DNA from: Aristolochia californica
Taxonomy: Eukaryota > Streptophyta > Magnoliopsida > Piperales > Aristolochiaceae
Assembly (NCBI GenBank): GCA_029961685.1
Contig: JARWKL010000003.1
Location: 11,255,657-11,319,656, forward strand
Direction: 5' to 3'
Length of the DNA stretch: 64,000 bases
Shown: in pieces, positions 49,101-61,070 of the stretch
Layout of the letters: every line of letters starts with the position of its first letter
Position numbering within the stretch: the first letter of the stretch is position 1
Made by a program: the position numbers and the translations under genes
Notes under the pieces: generated by a model
The model's input: only the letters and a program-made list of their open reading frames with translations
Databases searched by the model: none
What the model was told of the DNA's origin: nothing

Positions 49101-50759
49101 ATGAGACTCACTGGACTCACTATGGGCATAATGTTGGTTGCATCAATCAACATTGTGATTGTCAAGACAACATATTTGGCAGCGAGGAGGGCGACACCTT
49201 TGTCTAGAATGAGTTTGGCCCCGGTTGATATTATGGTGGCTAGAACCATTAGCTCGGTCATGGTTTTACTAGAGTTGCGACGGGTCGACCGGTCCGATCT
49301 ATAGGATGCGGCAGTGAAAGCAATAGTGGGAGAAACAGAGCTCTCGAGAGATTTCTGAAAGACCTCAAAACTCTCCACTCCAGCGTGAGCCAGACCTCGC
49401 GGGTAATGGAGAGGCCAACGGGTTGGCCATTGCCTCCTTGGTAAGGAATGAAAGGAGGAGGCTGATAAGGCGTTGATCTATTGCTCTCCATGCCAAATAT
49501 TTGGCAATAGGGGTGGTAGAATCTGTGGCGGCAAACTAAGGTGGTGGCGTGATGGATCCATCCAAATAGCCGAAGAGATTTTGACTTTCCAGAAGGGGGA
49601 GAAGTTGGTTGTTCCAGATGAGTGGAGAAGAGTTTAATGGTAATCATCTGGATTAGGGTATGAAAGGAGACAAGATGAGAAAATGATTCAATGGCCATTG
49701 AGGTTTGACTCGAGAAACCGACTACTTTGTGTTTCGAAGTTTTGAGATCAATGGCGTGGATTAGATAGAGAGATGAGGGAGTGACATGAGACTTGGAAAG
49801 GAGACAAACTTTTTTTAAAATTTTTTTGTGAACTAAGTTGGGCACAAAGTGGAACCACAAAGCAAGCCTCGCTCCGAAGGAACTGAATGGTTGGACTCAC
49901 GCAGGACACAAATTCCCATGGTCTCTCCTCCTGAAGTTGAGGAGGTGCGCTAGCCGGTCGGAGCGGAGTGAGGCGAGGTTGATGATGTCAGTGAGGGAGC
50001 GCTGCAGGATGCGATGGTGATGCAGACGACAGAGAAAGGAGGTAATCTGGTGACCTTCATGTCGGGATGGTTCTCCGAACTGAGGCCGATAGCGAGAGTG
50101 GTGACAATGTTGGTGCTAGGGCCAAGGGCCGCTGCACTGAGTTGTGGCGGCAGGAGGAGCGTGGACGGGGTTGTCAGCGTTGATGAGCGACGGAATAGAA
50201 GTGGGGTTCCTGAAGTTCTGACACCATGAAAAGATTTAATTTAATTTCTAAATCACCACAACTTGAATGGTGAGGATTACATGTATTTATATTAGGGCTT
50301 TGTACCAAAATACCATTTTGAAAAAAATTATTTATGTACACAACAACGACCTCAACTTATTTGCAAAACTACCGAACTTTGACCGGTCCATTGTATATGT
50401 GGACAGTCAAATGCGACACATAAGCTTTGACTGCTTATGCGTCACCACATCATCAGTGCGACACTGTAGATTAACACATCGTCTGCCATGTCAGTATAGT
50501 TGACACGTCTTCTGCCACGTCATTACATGATAAAATTTTGAATAAATTTTAAAAAAATCAAATACACTTTTTATTACCTTATATCTAAAATAATAAATTA
50601 TTTAAATTTTTTAATAAACAATTAAAAAATAAATCTTAGTTATTTAACACCATTTAATATCAATTAAAATATTTATTAATTAAAAAAAATTATCTTTACA
50701 CTTTTCATTTCTTCATATTTAAAAATAAAATAAAATAAGTAAATTAATTAGATTTAAAA

Positions 50760-51360
50760 TATTTATAAATTAAAAAAATACAAAAAAATTATTTTGGAGT
50801 TTAAAATACAATTTATTGGTATACTTTTAATCACCTTATTTACAAAATAATAATATTTATAAATTTTAAATATTTATAAATAGAAAACATCTAACTCTTA
50901 CCCATTTATTATGGATTAAAAATATTTATAAATTTAAAAAATGTTACTCTTAAGTCTTAACCCATATATTATCGATTTAAAATATATATATATTTTTAAA
51001 ATATACAAGTAAGTTATTTTAGATTTTAAAAATACAATTTATTTGTATACTTTTTATCACCTTATTTACAAAATAATAATATTTGGAAATTTAAAATATT
51101 TATAAATAGAAATAATCTAACTCTTACCCATTTACTATGGATTTAAAATATTTATAAATAGATTTTTTTTTACTTTTAAGTCTTATCCATATATTATCCA
51201 TTTAAAATATTTATAAATAGAAAAAAATTTACTCTTAAGTCTTACCCATATATTATCCATTTAAAGTATTTATAAATTAAAAAAATACAAAAAAGTTGTT
51301 TTAGTGTTTAAAAATATAATTTATTTGTATACTTTTTATCACCTTATTTACAAAATAATA
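50760..51360. repeat. AT-rich internal tandem repeats of the MULE
   Basis: Recurrent blocks 'tttgtatactttttatcacc', 'ttatttacaaaataataa' and 'tcttacccatatattat' appear two to four times at intervals of about 60-250 bp. Confidence 0.65.
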
Positions 51361-51734
51361 AATTATTAAAAAATATATTATTTAATTAAAAATCTTACAA
51401 AACTTTACAATAATTTTAATTTGGCAGAAATTTTATTAACATAAAATCATAAATTAAACAGTAAATCACAAAAAAATAATATAGTAATTAAACACCTAAA
51501 TTCAAATTAACATTATAATTAAATAAAATAATTAGATTCAATTAACAAAAACCCTAAAAAATCACGTTCCTAAATCGGTTTCTGAAATTCAAATTCTGGT
51601 TTGGAAGGTGAGTAGGGCTTTTGTTTTGAGAGAAGGGGTGGCGAGAGGATGAACAAAGGGGAACGGAGAAGAAGAACGAGAGATGAGGCTGAGACGAAGA
51701 GTGAGAGGTTGAGAGGGGGGCGTCGAGGGCGAGG

Positions 51735-51855
51735 CCGAGCAGCGGCAGCAGGGGAATGGTCGTGGCTGAGCGGCGGCAGCAGGGGAGTGGCCGAGGCTGA
51801 GCGACGGCAGCAGGGGAGTGGTCGTGGCCGAGCGGAGGCAGCAGGGGAGAGGTGG
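51735..51855. repeat. GC-rich minisatellite in the MULE
   Basis: About four units of roughly 33 bp built on 'agcggcagcaggggagtgg' with 'cgtggc[c/t]gagcg' between them. Confidence 0.7.
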
Positions 51856-52254
51856 CAGCAGTAGCGAGGGCGAGAGGAGAGGCGAGGAGAAAGGAGAAAG
51901 AAACATTAGAACGAAAAAAATATAACGGAGGGCTTACGTGGAGTGAGCAGACGTGGCGAGAGATGACATGGCAAAAGGGTAATTGATAATGACGTGTCAG
52001 ATGAAGTATAAAAATAATGACGTGGCAGCCCATGTGTTCAACTACCATATCGCACTGATGAGGTATCGACACTTAAGCGGTCAAAGCTTACATGTCACCT
52101 TTGACTGTCCACATGTACAGTGGATCGGTCAAAATTGGGTAGTTTTGCAAATAAGTTGAGATCGTCGTTGTTTTCATAAATAAGTTTTTTCAAACTGGTA
52201 TTTTGGTAAAATTCCCTTTATATTACAATGTACAACAGAATTTACATGGCCTCA

Positions 52255-52910
52255 TGGGTTATCCTTCACATCCTCCGGTCACACTCGGATAGCTGGCGCC
52301 GGAGAAGTGGCAGCTACGGATGAACCGCAGCTTCGGGTAGACCAGTTCCGGGTTGGCCGTGTGACGGTCCAGGAGGATCTAGTGGATGGTGGGAACCGCC
52401 ATGTAAAAGGTAGTGCCAGAGGCTCGCATGTCTGACTAGAACGTGGACGCGGAAAACAGGCCGGAGGCCGGAAGCATGACCGGCGAGCAAGCTGTGGACG
52501 AGAACAATCACCGTCAATCGCACTCGATGAGTTTGTACACGGATTTGATATTTTGAACCGAAGCCCCGAGGTCTAACTGGGTAAGCGGGACTCATTTCGG
52601 CCGGCTGGTGGTGCAGGAGGTTTGAAGGAAGAGCGACACGTCGGAGGGATCGTTGATGAGTTCGGCGATCGCCTAGGTTTCCGATTCGCACTGTGGTAGG
52701 GAGAGTGTGACAGGCGAGTCGAGGTGTGGGAATGGTGCTGGCGGCGGCTTCAGCGGCGGGATGGCCGGTGTGGGAGGTGATGAGGAGTTTGGACTCCGAG
52801 TCAGAGAGGTAGAACTCAAACTCATCCAAGGTGTATGTTGGGTTGAGCGGCGCTGCTACAGCTCTGGTTCAAATTGCCGCCAAGAACATAACGAACTGCA
52901 AACGCAACGT
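52255..52910 (-). pseudogene. AAE3: Oxalyl-CoA synthetase (AAE3-like, adenylate-forming) gene fragment
   Basis: The family (acyl-activating enzyme 3) converts oxalate to oxalyl-CoA. The minus strand reads QFVMFLAAI, then a TGA where Arg is expected in IRA, VAAPLNPTYTLDE, and FEFYLSDSESKLLITS (frame 52829-52314), followed by an aberrant middle. Other frames then give TVIVL, HSLLAG, FYMAVPTIH and YPKLRFIRSC. This order matches the N-terminal adenylation half of plant AAE3. The ATP-binding Ser/Thr/Gly-rich motif is not recognisable and the C-terminal half is missing. It has several frameshifts and at least one stop, and directly abuts the truncated Copia 2 LTR. Confidence 0.75.
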
Positions 52911-53339
52911 ATCATCAACAGCATATCGTATCAAGAGATAAATAACAGTTCTACGAAATACAAAGATAATTTTCCTCTTTAACTGGAAAAGACCAGACTC
53001 GCAAAATACTTTTTGTTGCTCTTCTATCAGAAGATAGGAAAAGTCAAATGGGTATTTGCCGAGGAGAAAAGAGATAAACTAAAGCAAAATTTATCACATA
53101 AAGACGTTCAATTTTGTTTCCAAGTTGTTGTTAATGGAACAACTTCTTCAATGACCTTGGAGATTTGAATAGTAGAAGTTTTTTTTTCTTCCTTAATACT
53201 TTGCTCGTCTTCATCCCCTTGCTTCAAATTAGTCTCTATGACAAAATCAATCTAACTATTTTATGGTTGTAATAGATTAAATGAGTCCTCCCACATAGAT
53301 AGTAAGAAAATATAGTGCCTTATGAACAGACATCCTTAG
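52911..53339. other. Intergenic
   Basis: AT-rich with no recognisable gene or repeat. Confidence 0.3.
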
Positions 53340-53640
53340 CTACAAGTAAATATATAAAACCATGGTGAACATGACATGTAAGACATATGTCTTGTATTTC
53401 TTTCTACTCCAATCTAATAACATACGATATGCCGATAAATCATTTATATCCCACAAAACAATAGCATGCATTTGAAAAATCTCATTTATATCCATGTCAT
53501 ATATCTCTATACTTATTCCCATAAGATTTTTCATTCAATAAAGGTAAACATTAATAATATTACCAAGTAATTCAGACCCATCAATAAGAAGAGACACCAT
53601 CGTATGATAGCCTATGTACTCCAACTATTACCCATTGATA
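53340..53640 (-). mobile_element. CACTA (En/Spm) TNP2-type transposase fragment
   Basis: The minus strand reads SLLIDGSELLGNIINVYLY, a stop, then MKNLMGISIEIYDMDINEIF, QMHAIVLWDINDLSAY and LLDWSRKKYK. This corresponds to the TNP2 segment usually written with LIPGP, DIDVYLQPL, FQMRA and WTINDFPAYG. It is a short, mutated remnant. Confidence 0.7.
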
Positions 53641-54249
53641 TATTAAATGTGTTAAATCTATCACTTGCAATTATGAGCCTAACATTACGAGAATCACTAC
53701 TAAATTATAGGTGTCTGTAATCAAAATTATCTTTGAGCTGCAGAGTCTTTAGGATGACTTAACCTCCCTTCTTTTGGAACGAGGGAGTACTGTAATGCTA
53801 TTTCACAAAGTTCATAATTTTACTTGACACGAAAATCTTTGCAACTTCAGCATTAATGGAATATGATGAAAAACTTTGACAAGAACATTTTCCTATTGTT
53901 CTCTTTTGTTTCCTTTATCCTTTCATCTCAAAGTATTACATTTTGCGCATTTATTAATATTTTTTGCACTTGTTTCAAACAATAAACAATTATTTTGAAA
54001 TGCATAACCTATTCCCCCAATTCAAACTTCATTTTATTGTATTCATACCCATATAAATGACCAGTAGAACATCTTTAAACGGTGCAAGAACATAAAATGA
54101 CTGTGGCTAACCTGATCCTTACTCGAAGACGCAACATACATCGTCACTGACGTTAGTTCATCGTTAGTACTGTCGTAAATATGCGTATTTGGTGCATCTG
54201 TGCTTCGCTCCTGCCGACGTTGCTCCAAGACCAATCATCACCTTCTTTT
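53641..54249. other. Intergenic
   Basis: No recognisable gene. The outer retroelement's truncated LTR begins at about 54250. Confidence 0.3.
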
Positions 54250-54581
54250 CTTCTTCATTTTCTTATTCAAGCCTCCTGTTGGCTCAAATTCATCCTTATA
54301 CCTCTTTCTCTTTTTCTCTTCTTTCTTTCTTTTGATTTCTTCTCTCCCCTCTCCCGAGAGCTAGAGTTTCTCTCTCCCCTCCTCTTGAAATCTCTTATGT
54401 TTATATCTTAGCCCTAGAAATCAACATGGCATCAGAGAGGGCAAAGATTTGACACATAAAAATATAAGAAGATGGAGAAGAAATGAAGGAAGAAGAAGAA
54501 GAAGAAACAAGAGGAGTTTCTTGTTTTTTCCTTTAGTCTTCTTTCCTAATGCATGTTTTTTGTTGGATTTCTAACTCTCTT

Positions 54582-54971
54582 TGTTGGAAGATAGGCCCAA
54601 GCTCACATGACCAAGGAAAGCCCACAAGATGGGCCCAAGCACATAAGAAGTAGGACCCACTATGATTACCATGAGCTGACATCCTTATCACATAAGTTGG
54701 AAGATCAAGAATGACTCACAAAGGCTTATTTATCTTATGGTCACATCCTAGAAGATTCTAGTTTGAGATATGTTTGTCTTTTATCTATATTGAGTTATTT
54801 AATTATGCTAGGACTTATCTTTAAGTATTAGAGTTTGGGTGTAATTGGGACGAAGGTAGTTTTATTGTAATTGGACTCAACTACCTTCCTCTATTATAAA
54901 TAGAGGTTCATGTACTCTGATTATAATAAGTTAATGAAGTCAATGAAGTATTTATCTTTACCATAATTTCA
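54582..54971 (+). repeat. 5' LTR of copy C
   Basis: Starts TGTTGGAAG, ends TTTCA, and contains 'cctctattataaatagagg', the likely promoter, near its 3' end. Confidence 0.8.
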
Positions 54972-55204
54972 ATATGGTATCAGAGCAGGTTTTGTGAGTT
55001 GACTTGGCAACCTATAGAGATAATGATATTCTTTTCTCTAAACCCTAAACCCTAAGTCAAGATTCGTAGTTATATTTTTTCAGTCCCTACACCCGTAGTT
55101 TGATTTACATTTTTAACCTCTATAATGAGATTTTAATATCTTAAATTATATATTTATGGAAAGATATTTTTGTCTAATTTCCAACGAAAAATTATTTTTT
55201 CCAA

Positions 55205-55590
55205 TCAAAGTTATCTACAAAGAGAAATCGATATTTGAATGAGTGAAGGTCAGATTGCGAAGAGGTTCAAGGAGCAGCAAAAAGCTTCAACTTCCGAGGA
55301 ATTTTATGTTATCAAGAACGAGACTTTATATGAACATATATATATCAAAAGAAATATATGTAAGTCTATTCTCTTAAATATTCTACCAATTTTCAATCTG
55401 ATTTATCTACAAAGATAAATCGATATTTGAAGTATTGAAGGTCAGATTGAAAAAAAGGTTCGAGCAACATCACAAAGCTTCAACTTCCGAGGTATTTTAT
55501 GCTATCAAGAACGAGACTTTATATGGAGAATTATATATGAAAAGAAATATTTTTAAGTCTATTTTATTAAATATTCAACCAATTCTCGAT
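55205..55590 (+). repeat. Two ~192-bp tandem modules inside copy C
   Basis: 'ttatctacaaaga' starts at 55211 and 55403. Each unit continues with 'aaatcgatatttgaa', 'aagcttcaacttccgagg' and 'tatcaagaacgagactttat'. Confidence 0.8.
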
Positions 55591-56330
55591 CTGAGTTTTT
55601 TATAAGGAGATATTGATCTGGGAAGAGTCAATGATCATGCTGGAAAAAAAAGGAGAAACATTGCTTAGTTCAACTAGATGACAAAGACAAAAATCTATCA
55701 AATTATTTATCTTCTGATAATTATATTTTATGAAGAGAATTTATACTTGGATTAAATTAATTTAAGTCTAGTTTCATAAGGATAAAATTTTAAGTCAATC
55801 TGATCTATATTTTAGCTTTGGAAGAATCAAAGGTCATGCTGGTATTTTGTTGTATTGAAAAATCCGAATTTATGCCATTTGGTTTGCGTCACTATTTGAG
55901 TTTCTATATCAAAAAAATATCTCACTTCTCCCTTGTTTAAGGGCTTATTACTACATCTATGTTATTTGGGCTTATTGTTGCATATATGATTTTTGGTTCA
56001 AGCTGGTATCACTGCCATTACCTCCCAGCTTGAGGGGGAGAAGTAGAAGAAGTACAAGAAAGTGGTATTTTATTCCATATGTTGTGGATAAGTTTATGTG
56101 ACCAAAATATTCAAGAAAGGGGTAACATAAAAGATGAAGCTTATGCATCTAAGAAAAAAATATTTATATCGAATTATGATTATTTCATGGGTCCTTCTAC
56201 AAGGTTTAATATTTTGGTTCGTGTTATATGTTGGAAGATTGTCATGTTACATTACAGTTGCTGCTATTATGTCTCTTTGGATGAGACATTATTATTGAAG
56301 AAAAGGTGGCCTCAGTACCTTTTCTGATAC

Positions 56331-56470
56331 CATAATTTATTTGACTCTAAAAAATATCACGGTTCGGACACCATGAGAGTTGGTGCCCGGATTGGGACAC
56401 CATGATAAATTTAACTCTAAAAAATATCACGGTTGGGATACCATGAGAGTCGGTGTCTGGATTGGGACAC
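56331..56470. repeat. 70-bp tandem duplication inside copy C
   Basis: 'actctaaaaaatatcacggt' starts at 56344 and 56414, and 'ccatgagagt' and 'attgggacacca' follow in both units. Confidence 0.8.
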
Positions 56471-56831
56471 CATTATGAATAAACCCACTACCCCCTTGTA
56501 ATGGCTTTTATTACTCCTACCATTTGAGAGTCGTTGTCCTATGGAGGGACATGATGGTAGAAACTTCAGAGCAATGCCGATAGACACATTACCTACAAAA
56601 GGCGAAGTGTGCCCTACATCCTGCATTAGGACTGGAGCATAGAGCAATGTCTTACCGGCTAGGAATTATTTTTACTCTCACTTATATTATGTCAGCAGGG
56701 CCTCATGGAAGGACGCAACGGCGTGAAGGGGAGTGTTGGAAGATGTGCCATTTTATACAAAAATATTATATACTTCTTTTATAGCAAGCTGGGAGTTCAT
56801 GTTGTTCTCTCACCCCCAACTTGAAGGGGAG

Positions 56832-57265
56832 TGTTGGAAGATAGGCCCAATCCTACACGACCAATGAAGGCCCACATGTCTAAGAGTATTATAAGATGGG
56901 CCACACTGCCAAGGAATGCCCACAAGATGGGCCCAAACACATAAGAAGTAGGATCCACCATGATTACCACGAGCTGTCATCCTTATCACATAAGTTGGAA
57001 GATCAAGAAGGACTAACAAAGACATCTTTATCTTATGGTCTCGTCCTAGAAGAGTTATAGTTTGAGTTATGTTTGTCTTTTATCTTTATTGAGTTATTTA
57101 ATTATGCAAGGGCTTATCTGTAAGTGTTAGAGTTTGGGTGTAATTGGGAAAAAAATAGTTTTATTGTAATTGGACTCTACTAATTTCCTCTATTATAAAT
57201 AGAGGCTCATGTACCCTGATTATAGTAAGTTAATAAAGTCAATGAAGTATTTGAGTCTAGTTCCA
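56832..57265 (+). repeat. 3' LTR of copy C
   Basis: Matches 54582-54950 with an extra ~40 bp insertion near 56875 and the same 'cctctattataaatagagg' core; the very end differs. Confidence 0.75.
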
Positions 57266-59710
57266 AATAAAAAATAATTATTTTAATTATATTTTTAGAA
57301 AGAGAAATCAGAATTTGAAGGAGAAAAGGTTAAGTAGTAGAAAAATGTTAAGTTGTGGAGCCTAATCAATGCCTTATGCAGAGTCGGTACACGAATTTTA
57401 CTCTTGTATTGCAATTACCCTATTTTTTTCTTTATATTTGGAGGGCCGCTATTAGGGTTTTATCATTATCACAAAGAAGGACCTTGAGTAGGTTAGGGAA
57501 AAATACCTGTAAGTGTGTACGATTTCTCTTTATGAACTACTTCATCTTCATAGTGGATTACTGTAGTGGCATAAGACAGGATGTAGTCTCACTTTGAGGC
57601 AAACCTATATAAATCTTGTTGTATTTTTGTGATTATTTTTTCTTTCTTCAATGATTATTATTATTGCTCTCGTAAGTTTGAAATTAGGGCATCTAATTCA
57701 TAACAAAAAGTATAGAGTAATAGCAAAAAGCCTCAATTTTTTGAATGGTTTGTACTAACATAACTGAGAATTTATATTGAGAATTGTATCTCAAAATAAA
57801 TCTATATGAGTCTACTTTCTATCCCAATAAACCTTTTCTCAATCTGATCTTTCTAGAGAAAGATATCTACATGGAAAGAATCAAAGGTCAGACAACTATC
57901 CTGTTGCATGCGAAAATCCGAATTTAAGCCATTCTTTACTTTACTTTTTGAGTTGCTAATATCACTTAATATCCTATTTGTTTTCAAAATCTACTCATGA
58001 TTTTACCAACTTGAGTATATTTCCTTCCTTAGTTTCTTTCTTTAATCTCATATTACATTAGTTTCATTGAGGGAAGTATGTCCTCATATGAGTTTAGTTT
58101 TCTTTTTGACAAAGTCTAAAATTTTTGAATTAAAAAATCATGTTTCCTCATTCTAAAATCTAAATATTAGCATCCTAAACCTCCCTTATTCCCGAATTTA
58201 TCTCTTGAATATTTTTTTCCATGTTTGTCTAATCGTGTTAAAAAATAATTGTCGTATATGAGAAGTCTATGTTTTGAAAGTTTAATTGATTATGTTCCAT
58301 CTCAAAACTTTCTTATTGGAGACTTTTTTTAAGTTTCCCCAATCATCATGTCCATAGAGGAATTAGTTTTTTTAATCTCACTCATGGGTCATACTTGGTC
58401 AAATTTGTCAAGTTCTTTCAATACTACCACTACAGTCTCCTTCTTATTATGGTGGTGGTCATTTTATCTTCCTCTAATCCCCATGACCCTTTTACTCATT
58501 GCCTTTCTCCTATAATCCTTTTTTAACTATCTTTTACCATCTTAGGCCAACCCCTTGGTGTGTTGCTTTGGTTGGTCTTTTTTTTATACATGAGTGTTTT
58601 TAGGTCGATTGAAAATTTTTATTGTACCCTTTGGTTTTTTATTGCCGTCTTTTGAGTGATAGCCATTATCCATCCTCTTTAGTGATTATTATCACTATTT
58701 TATATAAAATACTTTGTGGTTGATTTCAACTCCTACTTTATGACCCATGTTTTTCTTTTTGAGAGTATTTGTTCGATTGAGTACTTATCCTTCAAACACC
58801 GTAATGGTGAAGATAATTACTACAACTATTATTTTTTGTTTTAAGTTGGGATTATTACCATTACCTCCCAGTTTGAGGGGGAGAATAGAAAGAAAATTAT
58901 GAAGGATGAGATACAAGACGAAATCTACCATGATGGATTCTACAAACTGAATCAAGCCTGGTACATTCATTACTCTATTGATTTGATGTACGTCCTTTTC
59001 TTATTTTCTTTACGTGTAAAAATTTAGATTGAAAGTTGAGTGTTGTAGTGGTTGCTCCTCCTTCCGAATTGAAATATTTTGAAATATGGGTGTCGCTATC
59101 ACTTGAGAATAAGAAGTATAATCTACAATGAAAATTTCCACAAGTTGTGGTAATCAAATTTTATGTGACTAAAGTATCAAAGTAAAGGAGAGAATAAGAT
59201 GAAGGCTACAAGCAAGATGTGAACAAGAATAAGATGAATCAAAGCAAGACAATCAAAATTTATTTTCCATGTACACAAGTTTCTTGACCAAGATTATTTT
59301 TCAAAGTGAAGTTACAAACACCAACTTGAGGGAGAGCGTTAAAAGATACCCACATATGTAGGGGTGACATTGCTAGTAAATAAGGAAAATTTCCTTGGAG
59401 ATGACATGGAATTATAGTTATGCAAGCTGGTGTATGTCCTCTTGTGTCTTTTTCCTTTTGAATCATGTAGCCCTAAGGGCATTGGTTTTATTATAAACAC
59501 ATTTTTACAACTATAAATACAACCTCAAGGCATGGTGTAAGTATTCAAGCCTCCTCCACTTGGCTCAAATTTGTCCTTACACCTCTCTCTCTTTTCCTCT
59601 TCTTTCTCTTCCTTGGTTTCTTCTCTCTTCTCTCCCAAGAACTAGAGTTTCTCTCTTCTCTCTTTCTTTTAAGATCTTTTGTGTTTATATTTTGGCCCTA
59701 GAAATCAACA

Positions 59711-61070
59711 CTTCACATTGATTTAATCAATTTTTGTGTATTTTTAGTTACATTATTTTTAAAGTGTTAAAGTTTAGGGTCCCCGTGGCGAGATAATTTT
59801 TACCATCGAAGCCATTGGGGGTGTGATGGGACGGTCACATGGATTTTTATTCTTTCTTTAATATTTTAATATTGAATGTTGAATCATTTATAATTAGAGT
59901 TTTAAGAGTTTTTCCATTTGGAGCCACTGTGGATATGATGAGGTCATCACATGAACTATTTAGTTGCTTTCTATGTTGATGTAGTTGATGTGTGGGAGCA
60001 ATAGGAAATAATGCTTGCTCGATATTTACATTGATAATAATTCATAATACTTGACATAAACATAAAAACAACATGTATAATGGAAAACCAATATCATAAT
60101 ACAAGTATAATATACCAATTAAAATAATTCCCACTTAAAAACACAAACAAATGATAGCATGAGTACAAAAAAAAAGGAAATGAACACTTACGAAAATTAA
60201 TTGAGAATTATAAAAATATTTGAATATAATATCAGTATGGTGTACTATAGTTATTATTATTATCAGAGCACAAAATAATATTTAATAAAATATAAATATT
60301 ATAGTAATTTACACCAATTGAACATTAAAAAAAATTACTAGTCGAGCATACTATAAGCCTTAGTAAAGTGGTAAGTAGACAAAGGCATTATAGGGTTACA
60401 AGTCAGAGGAGAAGTCAACATCAACCCTAGTCTTTCTAAATTGAGATTGGTGAGAGTCATAGTGATGTAATAACAATATAAACGATTTAATGTGTACTAT
60501 AAATTTATCATTTTAAATTATATTTAATTGAATTAAATGTGACTACCTGTTCACTAGTTTGTGAAGTATATTTTGTTGTCATACATTTTTTTGGGCCCAC
60601 ATGGAATTATCAAGTACAAACTATGAATTATATTAGGACAAGCTCTTGAATTGTCTCATAGGACAATTAGGGACACATAGTTATTTAACATTGTTGATGT
60701 TATGATTTAAGACAACTGTCTATGGGTTTCGATTACATATTTGTGAAAGTCTTCTTTGTTAGTTTATATTATTTGTTGATCTGGTATGCACTATGCTTGG
60801 ACAACGATATTTTGGTGCATACAAGTTAACAAACTATATCGACTAGCATGAGGGGTGAAAGGAGATGATGTTAAAATTTCAAAAATTTTATAAAATTGTA
60901 ACCATGCATTGTTAAAAATGTCAAGTCCTGAATGGGTGAGGTGGAGCCATAGATTTCAGCGAACAAGAAGTTGGACATAGGTGAAAGTTGATGTTATATC
61001 TCGAATTTGTCCTATATTTAAAAGTAGATGTTGATAGTTATGATAGATGTCAAACTAACATGGACAAGGG
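59711..61070. other. Intergenic AT-rich DNA
   Basis: No gene, LTR pair or inverted terminal repeat recognised. All frames are closed by frequent stops. Confidence 0.35.

Larger units (their letters stand above)
50295..52216. mobile_element. Non-autonomous Mutator-like element (MULE)
   Basis: 1922 bp with long terminal inverted repeats of about 200 bp. The left end GGGCTTTGTACCAAAATACC matches the reverse complement of the right end, GGGAATTTTACCAAAATACC. Both ends continue in parallel through CTCAACTTATTTGCAAAACT and GTGGACAGTCAAA. A perfect 9-bp target duplication TTTATATTA lies at 50286-50294 and 52217-52225. The left two thirds of the body is very AT-rich with ~200-bp internal repeats (50780-51380); the right third is GC-rich. 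No transposase frame is visible. Confidence 0.92.
46190..52250 (-). mobile_element. Degenerate Ty1/Copia retrotransposon 2, interrupted by a MULE
   Basis: On the minus strand the 5' LTR ends TTTTCA at 50227, directly followed by TGGTGTCAGAAC (50226-50215), a variant Met-tRNA primer site. Coding relics follow in order: gag (49860-49100), protease WFLDTGGSTHMSNN with an intact D-T-G (about 49045), integrase (48566-48003), reverse transcriptase (47788-46950, NVDDIIVTGNN where YVDD is usual) and RNase H (46950-46410, SDADWVGCPDARRSTFGYFV). Frames are broken in several places and no 3' LTR is found. The 5' LTR is split by the element at 50295-52216 and lost shortly after 52226. Confidence 0.82.
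54582..57265 (+). mobile_element. Nested non-coding LTR retroelement (copy C)
   Basis: 5' LTR 54582-54971 and 3' LTR 56832 to about 57265 both begin TGTTGGAAGATAGGCCCAA. The primer site TGGTATCAGAGC (54975-54986) follows the 5' LTR, and a polypurine tract (TTGAAGGGGAG) precedes the 3' LTR. The internal 1.85 kb lacks gag-pol motifs and holds two ~192-bp tandem modules. The last ~15 bp of the two LTRs do not match, so the right boundary is approximate, and no target duplication was found. Confidence 0.75.
54250..59710 (+). mobile_element. Outer LTR retroelement (copy D), non-coding, hosting a nested copy
   Basis: The truncated 5' LTR (about 54250-54426) ends AAATCAACA and is directly followed by TGGCATCAGAGAGG, a diverged Met-tRNA primer site. 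The 3' LTR is at about 59337-59710 and also ends AAATCAACA; the purine-rich 'acttgagggagagc' precedes it. The two LTR tails match over about 175 bp ('attcaagcctcctc', 'tggctcaaatt', 'gccctagaaatcaaca'). The internal DNA at 57300-59330 has no gag-pol frame but shares blocks with copies A and C. A further element is nested at 54582-57265. Confidence 0.6.

Noticed and set aside
51554..52072. 172-codon minus-strand frame in the MULE, possible transposase
   Set aside because: It is a translation of the minisatellite (Pro/Leu/Ser/Ala) and the terminal repeat; no MULE transposase DDE or zinc-finger motif is visible.
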